Below are positions 1 to 8,670 of a stretch of 64,000 bases of DNA, in pieces. Both the position numbers and the translations under genes were made by a program. The stretch lies in NCBI RefSeq assembly GCF_000980875.1, contig NZ_LAYO01000105.1:1-64000 (forward strand), written 5' to 3'. This DNA comes from Leucobacter sp. Ag1 (lineage in GTDB: Bacteria; Actinomycetota; Actinomycetes; Actinomycetales; Microbacteriaceae). How positions within the stretch are numbered: the first letter of the stretch is position 1; each line of letters begins with the position of its first letter. The notes beneath the pieces are model-generated. The model did not search any database and was not told where the DNA came from. It saw only the letters and a list, made by a program, of their open reading frames with translations.

Positions 1-725
1 CAGCGCTCGCGCTCGCGATCCTGCTCGCCGCCCGCGCTGCGCAGCTCGATGCCGAGCGCCATCGCGCCCGCCGCGAGCAGCGCCCGTGCGTCGGGCGAGA
101 GGGGATCGTCGCCGGCGACGACGAGCACGGTGCCCGCGGTATCGAGGGGGATCCGTTCGGCGTGCGCGCCCGGATCCGAACCGCCCGCGAGTCCGCTGCT
201 GCCGGCCAGCAGGCTGCCGTCGGCGCGCAGCGCCGCGATCCTGCGCCCGGTCGCCTGCGCGAGCGTCGCGATCGTGGCCGCCGGATTCTGGCCGCCGACG
301 AAGAGCTCCCGGTGCGCCTGGAGCGCGCGGTGCGCGGCGCTGAGCTCGTCGGCCTCGAGCAGCGCGGCGACCGCCTTGCTGACCGCGATGAAGGGGGTCG
401 GCGGCGGGACCTCGATCAGAGCGACCCGGTAAGCGCTGGCCGCGGCGACGAGCGGGCGGGGGATCCGTGCGTGCGCGATGCCGACCCCGAAGCCGATCGC
501 GGCCACCCGCGCCCGGCCCAGGCTCGCGACGAAGTCGTGCCACCGAGGATCGTCCTCCTCGAGCGCGAGCCCCGTCGTGAGCACGAGCTCGCCGCCGTCG
601 AGGTAGGCGCCCAGATCGAGCAGCTCGGTGGTCGAGACCCAGCTCAGGTCGGGATCCCCGACGCCGGCCTGCACGAGGCGGAGCCCGAGCCCGGGGGTGG
701 AGAGCAGGTGCGAGAGGCGTGCCAT
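1..725 (-). CDS. PucR-family transcriptional regulator, N-terminal part (runs off the window)
   Basis: The minus strand is open from an ATG at 725 to the left edge, so only about 241 N-terminal residues are visible. The protein begins MARLSHLLSTPGLGL and continues with the pattern of the PucR N-terminal purine-catabolism-regulator domain (LGLRLVQAG, then ELVLTTGLAL, then VAAIGFGVG). The C-terminal helix-turn-helix typical of this family would lie outside the window. It is transcribed divergently from the CoA-transferase/acyl-CoA dehydrogenase pair across 137 bp, which suggests it controls them. The family assignment is by pattern recognition; the effector is unknown. Confidence 0.8.
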   Translation of the reverse strand, partial: MARLSHLLSTPGLGLRLVQAGVGDPDLSWVSTTELLDLGAYLDGGELVLTTGLALEEDDPRWHDFVASLGRARVAAIGFGVGIAHARIPRPLVAAASAYRVALIEVPPPTPFIAVSKAVAALLEADELSAAHRALQAHRELFVGGQNPAATIATLAQATGRRIAALRADGSLLAGSSGLAGGSDPGAHAERIPLDTAGTVLVVAGDDPLSPDARALLAAGAMALGIELRSAGGEQDRERER

Positions 726-862
726 GACGACATCTTTGCACAGCAGGGCGGCGGGCCGCGGTGCAGAGTGGCATCTGCGGGCTTCCTGCTCGCGCCTAGA
801 CTGAGGGCGAGCGGGCAGCGGAACGCGGCCCGACCCGAGCACCGGCGCAAGAGGGAGACGGC

Positions 863-2059
863 ATGACCGAGGCGAACGACACGACGACGCGAGGCCCGCT
901 GTCCGGCATCCGGGTGGCCGACTTCTCGCGAGTGCTCGCCGGCCCGCACGCCACCATGATCCTGGCCGACTTCGGCGCCGACGTGATCAAGATCGAGAGC
1001 CCCGAGGGCGACGGCACCCGGCAGTGGTCGCCGCCCGTCAACGCCGTCGGGCAGAGCACCTACTTCGCCGGAGTCAACCGCGGCAAGCGCTCGGTCGTGT
1101 GCGACCTGCGCTCCGAGGAGGGGCAGGCGCTCGCCCGCTCGCTGGCGTCAACGGCCGACGTCGTCATCGAGAACTTCAAGCCCGGCACCATGGACAAGTT
1201 CGGCCTCGGCTACGACGCCGTCGCCGCCGACAACCCGGGCGTCGTGTACTGCTCTATCTCGGGCTTCGGCGACGCCGCAGGTCGCGACCTGCCCGGCTAC
1301 GACCTGCTCGTGCAGGCCGTCGGCGGCCTCATGAGCATCACCGGGCAGAGCGACGCCGACGGCGGCGAGCCCACCAAGGTCGGCGTCGCGCTCGTCGACA
1401 TCCTCACCGGTCTCAACTCCGTGATCGGGATCCAGGCGGCGCTGCGAGCCCGCGACACCGCCGAGTCGCCGACCGCGGGGCGCGGCCAGCACGTGAAGGT
1501 GACGCTGCTCGGCTCGCTGCTCTCGGCGCTCGCCAACCAGGCGTCGTCCACGCTCGAGACCGGACGGGCTCCCGGCCGCATGGGCAACGCGCACCCGTCG
1601 ATCGCGCCTTACGAGACCTTCGCCGCTGCCGACCAGGAGGTCGCGCTCGCGGTCGGCACCGACGGCCAGTTCTCCCGCCTGTGCGAGGTGCTCGGAGCCC
1701 CCGAACTCGCGAGCGACCCGCGCTTCGTCGACAACCCGTCGCGCGTGGCGCACCGCCTCGAGCTCAAGGCGCTGCTCGAAGGGCTGCTCGCCGCTCGCCC
1801 CGCAGGGGAGTGGATCGACGCCTTCACCGCCGCGAACATCCCGGCCGGCCGCGTGAACACCATCGCCCAGGCGCTCGACCTCGCCGAGACCCTCGGGCTG
1901 GAGCCCGTCGCCGAGACCCGCGCGACCGACGCCGACGGGCAGGAGCGCGTGCTGCGCTCGGTCGCGACGCCCATCTCGTTCTCGGCCACCCCGTCCCGCT
2001 ACTCGGCCCCGCCGCCCGGACTCGGCGAGCACGCCGGCGCCGAGTGGCTGCCGCGCTGA
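863..2059 (+). CDS. CaiB/BaiF (family III) CoA-transferase
   Basis: This 398-residue protein has the usual length of family III CoA-transferases. It shows the N-terminal signature GIRVADFSRVLAGP, ADFGADVIKIE, NRGKRSV and ENFKPG, and an Asp at about residue 147 (GYDLLVQAVGG) in the position of the catalytic aspartate that forms the acyl anhydride. These enzymes move CoA between carboxylic acids in the cytoplasm. The start has a GAGGGAGA ribosome site. The next gene, 44 bp downstream, resembles glutaryl-CoA dehydrogenase, so a glutarate:CoA transferase role (as in SUGCT) is a reasonable inference. Formyl-CoA or carnitine-CoA transferase activity is not excluded. Confidence 0.9.
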   Translation: MTEANDTTTRGPLSGIRVADFSRVLAGPHATMILADFGADVIKIESPEGDGTRQWSPPVNAVGQSTYFAGVNRGKRSVVCDLRSEEGQALARSLASTADVVIENFKPGTMDKFGLGYDAVAADNPGVVYCSISGFGDAAGRDLPGYDLLVQAVGGLMSITGQSDADGGEPTKVGVALVDILTGLNSVIGIQAALRARDTAESPTAGRGQHVKVTLLGSLLSALANQASSTLETGRAPGRMGNAHPSIAPYETFAAADQEVALAVGTDGQFSRLCEVLGAPELASDPRFVDNPSRVAHRLELKALLEGLLAARPAGEWIDAFTAANIPAGRVNTIAQALDLAETLGLEPVAETRATDADGQERVLRSVATPISFSATPSRYSAPPPGLGEHAGAEWLPR

Positions 2060-2103
2060 TCCACCGTCTTCGATCCGTCAGTCCCGTTCCGAAAGGACCC
2101 GCA

Positions 2104-3267
2104 ATGACCACCACCATCGACCAGCTGTTCAACGTCTCCGACTTCGTCACCGAAGAGGAGCGGGAGTGGCAGCTCAAGGCCCGCGACTTCGCGCAGACCA
2201 AGATCAAGCCGATCATCGACCAGGCGTTCGAGGACCGCCGCCTGCCCGTCGAACTGCTGCCCGAGGTCGGCGAGTTCGGCGCCTTCGGCATGTACATGAA
2301 CGGCTACGGCCTGAAGGGCGCCTCCTCGGTCGCCTACGGGCTCGTCGCGATGGAGTTCGAAGCCGTCGACTCCGGCTTCCGCACCGCGCTCTCCGTGCAG
2401 GGCTCGCTCGCCATGGGCGCGATCTACAAGTTCGGCTCGGAGGAGCAGAAGCAGGAGTGGCTGCCCAAGATGGGTCGCGGCGAGGCCATCGGCTTCTTCG
2501 GACTCACCGAACCCCAGGGCGGATCCGACCCCAACACCATGCTCACCCACGCGCGCCGCGAGGGCGACCAGTGGGTGCTCAACGGCAAGAAGCGGTGGAT
2601 CGGCCTCGCCACCATCGCGCAGGTCGGCGTGATCTGGGCGAAGGACGAAGAGGGGATCGTGCGCGGCTTCGTCGTGCCGACCGACACCCCCGGCTTCACC
2701 GCGACCGCGATCGAGAACAAGCTGTCGATGCGCGCCTCGCTGCAGACCGAGATCGTGCTCGAGGACGTGCGCCTGCCGCTCGACGCGATCCTGCCCGGTT
2801 CGAAGGGCCTGTCGTCGCCCTTCAAGTGCCTCAACGAGGCGCGCTACGGCATCGCCTGGGGCGTCATGGGGGCGGCGCGTGCCTGCCTCGAGGTCGCCGT
2901 GGAGCGCTCGCAGACCCGCGAGGTGTTCGGGGCCCCCATCGGTTCGAAGCAGATCATCCAGGCGAAGCTCGCCGACATGTTCGTCGAGTACGAGAAGGGC
3001 CTGCTGCTCGCCCTGCACCTCGGCCGACTGAAGGACGCCGGAAACCTGTCGTACGGGCAGATCTCCGTCGGCAAGCTCAATAACGTGCGCGAGGCCATCA
3101 AGATCGCCGGCACCTGCCGCTCGATCCTCGGCGGCGACGGCATCACCTCCGACTTCCCCGTGATGCGCCACATGGCGAACCTCGAGTCGGTGCGCACCTA
3201 CGAGGGCACCGACGAGGTGCACCAGCTGGTGATCGGCCGCGAGCTGACGGGCATCGCCGCGTTCTAG
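2104..3267 (+). CDS. Acyl-CoA dehydrogenase, glutaryl-CoA dehydrogenase-like
   Basis: The 387-residue protein has the FAD acyl-CoA dehydrogenase fold. The segment SGFRTALSVQGSLAM places Arg93 where glutaryl-CoA dehydrogenases hold the substrate gamma-carboxylate, followed by GFFGLTEPQGGSDP. The end YEGTDEVHQLVIGREL places Glu367 as the catalytic base. Both point to the GCDH branch, which oxidatively decarboxylates glutaryl-CoA to crotonyl-CoA. The ATG at 2104 follows a GAAAGGACC ribosome site. It is probably co-transcribed with the CoA-transferase gene. Substrate is inferred from key residues and context. Confidence 0.88.
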   Translation: MTTTIDQLFNVSDFVTEEEREWQLKARDFAQTKIKPIIDQAFEDRRLPVELLPEVGEFGAFGMYMNGYGLKGASSVAYGLVAMEFEAVDSGFRTALSVQGSLAMGAIYKFGSEEQKQEWLPKMGRGEAIGFFGLTEPQGGSDPNTMLTHARREGDQWVLNGKKRWIGLATIAQVGVIWAKDEEGIVRGFVVPTDTPGFTATAIENKLSMRASLQTEIVLEDVRLPLDAILPGSKGLSSPFKCLNEARYGIAWGVMGAARACLEVAVERSQTREVFGAPIGSKQIIQAKLADMFVEYEKGLLLALHLGRLKDAGNLSYGQISVGKLNNVREAIKIAGTCRSILGGDGITSDFPVMRHMANLESVRTYEGTDEVHQLVIGRELTGIAAF

Positions 3268-3308
3268 GGAGTTAGGCCTGGACCTGGGGGCCCGCCCCCC
3301 GGTTCGGT

Positions 3309-3369
3309 ATCGAGAGGGCTCGATTCCACCTGTTTCTTTCGAGAAGAGGTGGAATCGAGCCCTCTCGAT
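3309..3369. terminator. Long perfect inverted repeat downstream of the dehydrogenase
   Basis: The arms 3309-3331 and 3347-3369 are perfectly complementary over 23 bp around a 15-nt loop. It lies 41 bp after the dehydrogenase stop and about 140 bp before the next start. A terminator is the likeliest role, although only a weak T-rich stretch (TTGTTGTG) follows. Confidence 0.6.
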
Positions 3370-3511
3370 TGTTGTGTAGTGGGCAAGAGCGGGGAGCCCG
3401 GGCTTGTGCGGCAGATGGAAGCTGGCCGGATACGTTCTACACAGCGGGATTCGGCACTCCGCGCCTGTTGAGAACGCTTCCGGGCCCGACGCCGCCATGG
3501 AAGCTTGAGCG

Positions 3512-4564
3512 ATGGAACATCTCTCTGCTCGCCAGGCTGCCGCACCGCTCGCTGGAACACCCTGCTCGACTGCGGAAGCGCTGCGCGCCGGAGTGAGCCG
3601 TCGAGCCCTCGAAAATGCTCGATTCGAAGCGGTGCATAGAGGGATGCGGTGGTCGGCGGGCGGCATCGTGCGGGCCGGGCTGGCGGCGACGCCGCAGGGC
3701 GAGGGGGCATTCGAAGACGAAGCCTGGATGAAGCGCGTGATAGCTTGCGTCCCGCTCCTGCGACCGGGTGAAGCCATCAGTCATTCCACTGCGTTGCGGC
3801 TCCACGGATGCCCGATCACAGACGACGGTCTCGTGCATCTCACGATTCCGGCACCGAACCGGGGCCGGCGGCTCTCCACAGTGCGAGGGCACACCTGGCC
3901 GACGGAGTTCACCCGTATCCCGCTCGACGCGCTCGAAACAATGCCTTGGCTCCCTCCCGGCGGTCGTCTCCCTGCGATCCCGACAGTGGAGCCCGCGCAA
4001 GCGTTGCTGCAATCGGCTGGACTGCTCCCGTTGGTGGAGCTGGTGGTCGCGGCTGACGCGATCGTCGGGCAACGCCGGTCCTCGAACGGAACGGTATGGT
4101 CGCTGTCCACATGGGACGAGCTGTCTTCTGCGGCGGCGGACTACACCGGACGGGGTGCGCGGCGTCTCCGCCGGGCGCTCGACTTCTCTCGGGTCGGTGC
4201 GGAGTCCCGCATGGAGACTCTGCTCCGGCTGCTGCTCGAAGCGTACGGACTGGCCGGGTGCTTCGAACTCCAGCATGAGGTTCGCGACGGCACGGGCTTC
4301 ATCGGCCGCTTCGACCTGGTCTGCGTCGAGTGGCGGGTCATCCTCGAATACGACGGAGAACAGCACCGCAGGAGCCGCACGCAGTACCTGCGTGACATCC
4401 GACGGCTCGATCGGGCACGGGATGCCGGCTGGACGGTGATCCGCGCGCATTCCATCGACCTGTTCGAGGCCGGTGCCCGCGGGCGACTGATCGCTCGGCT
4501 CGCGCAGAAGCTCGGCCGGGTTCAGGCCCCTGCCCTCGTGGAAGCTGCGTTCCTGCCGAGCTGA
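3512..4564 (+). CDS. AbiEi-like N-terminus / DUF559 nuclease-fold protein
   Basis: The 350-residue protein begins with a helix-turn-helix-like stretch (STAEALRAGVSRRALENA followed by AVHRGM) like that of type IV antitoxin AbiEi-family proteins. Its C-terminal third has the DUF559 very-short-patch-repair-like pattern: RFDLVCVEWRVILEYDGEQH with acidic residues spaced as in PD-(D/E)XK-type nucleases, then DAGWTVIRAHS. Such proteins are common single genes in actinobacteria and their function is not established. No toxin partner lies next to it. Its base composition is slightly less GC-rich than its neighbours. Confidence 0.6.
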   Translation: MEHLSARQAAAPLAGTPCSTAEALRAGVSRRALENARFEAVHRGMRWSAGGIVRAGLAATPQGEGAFEDEAWMKRVIACVPLLRPGEAISHSTALRLHGCPITDDGLVHLTIPAPNRGRRLSTVRGHTWPTEFTRIPLDALETMPWLPPGGRLPAIPTVEPAQALLQSAGLLPLVELVVAADAIVGQRRSSNGTVWSLSTWDELSSAAADYTGRGARRLRRALDFSRVGAESRMETLLRLLLEAYGLAGCFELQHEVRDGTGFIGRFDLVCVEWRVILEYDGEQHRRSRTQYLRDIRRLDRARDAGWTVIRAHSIDLFEAGARGRLIARLAQKLGRVQAPALVEAAFLPS

Positions 4565-4610
4565 TTCCAAGAAAATCGGATCGCAATATCGGTAAAAGTT
4601 CATATTCGGC

Positions 4611-4634
4611 TATAATTTTTGCCATCAAGGAGGT
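4611..4634 (+). promoter_or_regulatory. Perfect -10 hexamer and strong ribosome site before the GntR gene
   Basis: TATAAT stands at 4611-4616 inside an AT-rich island that is unusual for this genome, with no good -35. AAGGAGGT at 4627-4634 precedes the ATG at 4639. Nearby ATCGG/ATTCGG direct repeats (4575-4610) could be contacts for the autoregulating GntR protein; that part is inference. Confidence 0.6.
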
Positions 4635-4638
4635 GTGC

Positions 4639-5031
4639 ATGCTGGTCCGGATCGATGCCGCGAGCGAGCGTCCCATCTATGCGCAGATCGCCGACTCCAT
4701 TCGAGGATCGATCGCCGCACAGCGCGTCCTCGCCGGGCAGCTGCTTCCACCGGCCCGCGAGATCGCCGAGGGCCTCGGCATCAACGCGCACACGGTGCTC
4801 CACGCCTATCAGGCGCTCCGCGACGAAGGTCTCGTCGACCTCCGCAGGGGACGTGGCGCGGTAGTCACGGAGGCCGCACCCAAGCTGGTCGCCCTGCACG
4901 TCGACGTCGCGGTTCTGGTGGCGCGCGCCCGTGCCCTCGGGGTCGCCCCGAGTACTCTCGCCGCGATGATCACCGACCCCGCGCATCTCAGTGGCGAAGT
5001 CGTATCCGAAACAGATAGGAGCCTTCGATGA
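4639..5031 (+). CDS. GntR-family (YtrA-like) transcriptional regulator
   Basis: This 130-residue protein has the short GntR layout. Its N-terminal winged helix contains PIYAQIADSIRGSI, LLPPAREIAEGLGINAHTV and AYQALRDEGLVDLRRGRGAVV, with only a short C-terminal helix and no effector domain. The ATG at 4639 is chosen because an in-frame GTG at 4633 falls inside the AAGGAGGT ribosome site. Its stop overlaps the next start (ATGA at 5028), so it is translationally coupled to the two membrane proteins downstream. YtrA-type regulators usually repress their own membrane-protein operon. Confidence 0.88.
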   Translation: MLVRIDAASERPIYAQIADSIRGSIAAQRVLAGQLLPPAREIAEGLGINAHTVLHAYQALRDEGLVDLRRGRGAVVTEAAPKLVALHVDVAVLVARARALGVAPSTLAAMITDPAHLSGEVVSETDRSLR

Positions 5032-6113
5032 CCCCTCAGCCGACCGGCGTCCCGGGCTCGTCCAGCTCATCGGGCGCGAAGATCGATGCAGCCTCCTCCG
5101 ATGTCGCGCGTGCGCGCCGGGCCGCGCTGTGGGTCGGCGTCTGGGCGCCGCTCATCGTGGTGGCGCTGGGCGTGCTCCTGCAGATGCTCTGGATTCCGCG
5201 CCTGCCCGACCCGATCGCCACGCACTGGAGCGGCAGCGGCGGGCCCGACGGATTCTCCAGCCCATGGGGCAACATCCTGTTCTTCGCCATCACCGGGATC
5301 GGCATGACGCTCATCTTCGCGGTGATCCTGCTGATCCCCCGAGGGCGGCGCCTGGGATTCCCGGCCTGGTCGAGCGCTTCCCGTTTTCTCGCGGCTTTCG
5401 GTGCGGCGACGATCGTGTTCATCTCGGTGCTCATCGTCGGGCTCGTGCAGATCCAGCTCGATGTCGCCGATGCTCGAACCGTCGGGACCGTCGCTGGGCC
5501 GATGGTGGCGGCGGTGCTCGCCGCCGTCACTGCCGGAGCCCTGGGGTGGTTCGTGCAACCCAAGGTCACGGTCGCGGCGCCGGCTTCCGACGACAGCGAG
5601 CCGCTCCCGCTAACCGAGCACGAGCGAGCCGTCTGGATCGGTCGCTCCCTGCCGAACGCCGGCTACCGATGGTTCGCGGGGATCATGGTCGTGCTCATGC
5701 TGACCCTCTGCCTGGGGAGCCTGGTCGGGCAATTCCCGGGATGGTGGGTTCTCGCGCTGGTGGGCGCCCTGGTGAGCGCTCTGATCATCATCACCATCGG
5801 TTTCCGCGTGCGCATCGACGCGGCGGGCCTCGAAGCGCGATCGGTGCTCGGGTGGCCGGTCGTGCGCGTGCGCGCGGCCGACATCGACCGCGTGGCGGCG
5901 TCCGAGATCAATCCCCTCGCCGAATTCGGGGGATGGGGATTCCGATGGATGCCCGGACGGTTCGGCGTCGTCCTGCGCACGGGCCCCGGGATCGTCGTCA
6001 CGCGACGCAGCGGGAGCATCTTCGGCATCACCGTCGACGACGCGGAGACCGGCGCAGCCGTGCTCGCCGCGGCCGCTCGGAGCGCCCGCACCGGATCGGA
6101 GGGCACGCGATGA
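5028..6113 (+). CDS. DUF1648-domain membrane protein
   Basis: The 361-residue protein has an N-terminal DUF1648 segment (LWIPRLPDPIATHWSGSGGPDG) between the first two of about six hydrophobic segments, as in SdpI-like and related membrane proteins. The C-terminal third (after IITIGFRVRIDAAGLEARS) looks like a soluble PH-like domain. It sits between a GntR regulator and a CPBP protease with 4-bp overlaps on both sides. The context suggests an envelope-stress or bacteriocin-immunity-type function, but none can be assigned from sequence. Confidence 0.75.
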   Translation: MTPQPTGVPGSSSSSGAKIDAASSDVARARRAALWVGVWAPLIVVALGVLLQMLWIPRLPDPIATHWSGSGGPDGFSSPWGNILFFAITGIGMTLIFAVILLIPRGRRLGFPAWSSASRFLAAFGAATIVFISVLIVGLVQIQLDVADARTVGTVAGPMVAAVLAAVTAGALGWFVQPKVTVAAPASDDSEPLPLTEHERAVWIGRSLPNAGYRWFAGIMVVLMLTLCLGSLVGQFPGWWVLALVGALVSALIIITIGFRVRIDAAGLEARSVLGWPVVRVRAADIDRVAASEINPLAEFGGWGFRWMPGRFGVVLRTGPGIVVTRRSGSIFGITVDDAETGAAVLAAAARSARTGSEGTR

Positions 6114-7348
6114 GCGGCGCCGAACTGCCGGTGTTCCCGGAGCACCCGACCGGGGGTGGGTCCGGGGAAGCCGCTGCGCCCGCAACGCCCAGTCTGCCGG
6201 TCGAAGTTCGGCGGGGCGCGTCCGCGGTTCCCTGGGGATCGATCGCCGTGTTCATCGCGGTGTCGTTCGGCTTGGCCTGGCTCGTCTGCCTCCCGCTCTG
6301 GAACATGGATCCGACGGCTCCCGCGTTCCCGGTGCTGTTCAGCCTGCTGGCCTCCGTGACCATGCTCACGCCGGGCATCGCCGTGCTGGCGGTGCGGCTT
6401 CTGGGAGCACCCGGGCGGCGTCGCGAGAGGCGTCTCGGTGCTGCACCCGAGGAACGGGGCGGGTTCCTGCGGTTCCTCGGCATGTGGCCGCTCCGGCCGG
6501 CCAAACGGGTCGTGTGGTTCACGGTCGCCGCGCTATTCCTGCCGATCCTGCTGACCTTCGTCACTGTCGGAGTCGCTGCGGCGTTCGGCTGGTTGCGTCT
6601 CGATCTCGTCGGGTTCTCCGCCTACGCGGACACCATTCGGGCTTCCCTCCCGGCGCAGAGCCCGATCGAAGCGCTTCCACCCATCGCGGTGCTCGTGGCG
6701 CTCCAGCTGCTCTCCATGCCATTCGGCGCGTTGTTCAACGCGCTCCTCGCATTCGGCGAAGAGGTGGGTTGGCGCGGGTGGTTGCTGCCCGCGCTGCGAC
6801 CGCTCGGTACCTGGCCGGCGCTCCTCGGGTCCGGCGCGATCTGGGGACTCTGGCATTCGCCGCTGATCCTGCTCGGGTACAACTTCGGTCGCACCGACTG
6901 GACCGGGGTCGCGTTCATGGTGCTCGGCTGCGTGGCCTGGGGCGTATTCTTCGGCTGGCTTCGCCTGCGTAGCGGATCGGTCTGGCCCGCCGTCGTCGGA
7001 CACGGCGCACTGAACGCCGCGGCCGGCACCTTCATGCTGCTCGCGGCGTCCGGCGCGCCGCTCGATCCGGCACTCGTCAGTCCGCTCGGGGCCGCAGGCT
7101 GGATCGTGCTCGGTGCGGTCGCCCTCGGGCTCGGACTGTCCGGTCAGCTCCGAGCGCAGCCGGAGCTCGCGCCTCGACGCGCTTCCGGAGCCCCGAGCCC
7201 GCGAGATCTGTCGAAGCCGTCAGCTCCGCCGACCCCGGTATCGGCACCGAACGGTACGCCGGGCCGGGCAGGCGCCGAACCGCAACAGACCAGAGCCGGC
7301 ACCGAACGGGAACAGCCCCGAGCCGACACCGAACGGGAGCAGACCTAG
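6110..7348 (+). CDS. CPBP-family intramembrane metalloprotease
   Basis: The 412-residue membrane protein carries the CPBP/Abi motifs in order: [10 protein letters not shown] (EExxxR), [12 protein letters not shown], and VVGHGALNA near the end of the core. These supply the glutamates and histidines of the intramembrane active site. About eight hydrophobic segments are visible. The last 60 residues are a soluble Pro/Arg/Glu tail ending in two copies of a TEREQ-type repeat (7285-7345). The ATG at 6110 overlaps the preceding stop. Its TAG overlaps the convergent luxS stop by a few bases. Confidence 0.85.
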   Translation: MSGAELPVFPEHPTGGGSGEAAAPATPSLPVEVRRGASAVPWGSIAVFIAVSFGLAWLVCLPLWNMDPTAPAFPVLFSLLASVTMLTPGIAVLAVRLLGAPGRRRERRLGAAPEERGGFLRFLGMWPLRPAKRVVWFTVAALFLPILLTFVTVGVAAAFGWLRLDLVGFSAYADTIRASLPAQSPIEALPPIAVLVALQLLSMPFGALFNALLAFGEEVGWRGWLLPALRPLGTWPALLGSGAIWGLWHSPLILLGYNFGRTDWTGVAFMVLGCVAWGVFFGWLRLRSGSVWPAVVGHGALNAAAGTFMLLAASGAPLDPALVSPLGAAGWIVLGAVALGLGLSGQLRAQPELAPRRASGAPSPRDLSKPSAPPTPVSAPNGTPGRAGAEPQQTRAGTEREQPRADTEREQT

Positions 7349-7836
7349 GCGAGCACCGAACGATCGAACGCGTCGACGCTGATGCCCTGCTCGAGCACGG
7401 CGCGCGACCACTCGCGGGCCGAGTGCAGGCTGTGGTCGCGGTAGTTGCCGCAGCTCACCGCTTCCGTGCCCGGCACGTCGTCCCAGGTCACCCGCTCAGC
7501 GATATCGGAGAGCGACGCCTTGATCGCAGACGCGACGTCCGCGTTGCTCGGCTCGCCCCACACGATCAGATGGAAACCGGTGCGGCAGCCGAACGGAGAA
7601 ATGTCGATCACGCCATCCAGACGCGTGCGCAGCAGGCCCGCGATCGTGTGCTCGATCGTGTGCAGCCCGGCGGTCGGAATCTCGCCCTCGTTCGGCTGCA
7701 CCAGCCGGATATCGAAGTTCGAGATCGCATCGCCCTTCGGCCCGCGCTCCACCCCGATGAGGCGCACATACGGCGCACGCACCTTCGTGTGATCGAGCGC
7801 GAAGCTCTCGACCTCGGCCAGCTCGACTTCGCCCAC
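7345..7836 (-). CDS. luxS: S-ribosylhomocysteine lyase LuxS
   Basis: The protein converts S-ribosylhomocysteine to homocysteine and DPD, the AI-2 precursor. It shows the metal-binding [10 protein letters not shown] motif (H59 and H63 with catalytic E62), FGCRTGF with the catalytic Cys, and a later Cys in [13 protein letters not shown] as the third metal ligand. The GTG at 7836 (163 residues) is preferred over an in-frame GTG at 7860 because GAGGAGG lies just upstream and the length fits the family. The enzyme that makes its substrate is encoded nearby at 8671. The gene converges on the CPBP gene with overlapping stops. Confidence 0.95.
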   Translation of the reverse strand: MGEVELAEVESFALDHTKVRAPYVRLIGVERGPKGDAISNFDIRLVQPNEGEIPTAGLHTIEHTIAGLLRTRLDGVIDISPFGCRTGFHLIVWGEPSNADVASAIKASLSDIAERVTWDDVPGTEAVSCGNYRDHSLHSAREWSRAVLEQGISVDAFDRSVLA

Positions 7837-7894
7837 GGCTCCTCCTCGGATCTCGAACACCGCACCGGAGCAAGAAGCAAATGCCAGAAGCAGA

Positions 7895-7949
7895 ACGGCG
7901 GTGCGGCGCAGCAGGGTTCTTCCGAACCCACGCTACGCCGCACCGCCGT
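7895..7949 (-). terminator. Nested inverted repeat between the 98-residue gene and luxS
   Basis: Fourteen-bp arms at 7895-7908 and 7936-7949 are perfectly complementary. They enclose a second hairpin (GGGTTC 7914-7919 with GAACCC 7924-7929). Placed just after the small minus-strand gene, it probably ends that transcript before luxS. No strong T run follows. Confidence 0.55.
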
Positions 7950-8013
7950 GAAACGAGCCCGCGTGACCGCGGATGACAGTGCGAGCGCGAACGCGCCCGC
8001 ACTGTCGCGGCGG

Positions 8014-8310
8014 TCAGGCCGCCATCAGAGCGACCCGAGCCGAATCGGCCGAGCGCTCGACGCGAACATCCCAGCCGTCGGCCGAGAGCCGCTGCAGGTC
8101 GTTCCCCGCCGCATCGAGATTCTTCGTCTCGACGAGGTAGAGCGTGCGACCGGACCCCCGGTACACCGAACGGTGCTCGGCCCAGGCCGGGATCCGCGGA
8201 GCGGAATCGGAACCGAGGGCGTGGTACGGGGTGCGCGGAGCCTGCGCGACGGGAGCGACCGGTGCAAAGTGGCGCGTCGCGACGTCGCTGGCGTGCAGAG
8301 TGTGCTGCAT
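8014..8310 (-). CDS. Small protein of unknown function (98 residues)
   Basis: An ATG at 8310 is preceded by CAGAAAGGACAGC, a good ribosome site. The product starts MQHTLHASDVATRHFAPV and its C-terminal half (TLYLVETKNLDAAGNDLQRL, then DGWDVRVERSADSARVALMA) looks like a compact alpha/beta fold. I do not recognise a family. It lies between luxS and the divergent MTA/SAH nucleosidase gene, and appears to be followed by its own terminator. It has no membrane segment and no cysteine. Confidence 0.65.
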   Translation of the reverse strand: MQHTLHASDVATRHFAPVAPVAQAPRTPYHALGSDSAPRIPAWAEHRSVYRGSGRTLYLVETKNLDAAGNDLQRLSADGWDVRVERSADSARVALMAA

Positions 8311-8670
8311 GGTGCTGTCCTTTCTGTGTGTGCGGCAGCCGCTCGCGGTTCGCGGCGCGGCGCCGAGCGATCCTCGCCGAACGGCGGGAACGCGGTATGT
8401 GATCGAACGCGAATGCGGTCGACCGGTGGGATCGGAACGTTCGAACGAACGCTTCCGGAGCGGATCCGTGGATCCCGGTGGAATGGAGCGCTGCGGCCGG
8501 GAGCGAGCCGGTGTCGACGCCGGCCAATGAATGGCTTCTGGCGGACACGGCATGCGGCTGCGCAAGCTCAATCCATAAGCATAACCGAAAAGTTTGAGAA
8601 TTGCTAGACTCGGCCCGTGCGCGGCGTCGAGCCGTGCTGAAGAATCGCACGATGACGCGGAAAGGGCGGC
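8311..8670. other. 360-bp divergent intergenic region
   Basis: This region separates the 98-residue gene (minus) and the nucleosidase gene (plus), so it should hold both promoters. An AT-rich stretch at about 8565-8612 (CCATAAGCATAACCGAAAAGTTTGAGAATTGC as separate short runs) stands out and may contain the plus-strand promoter. I could not fix a convincing -35/-10 pair. No coding frame here looks real. Confidence 0.5.
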
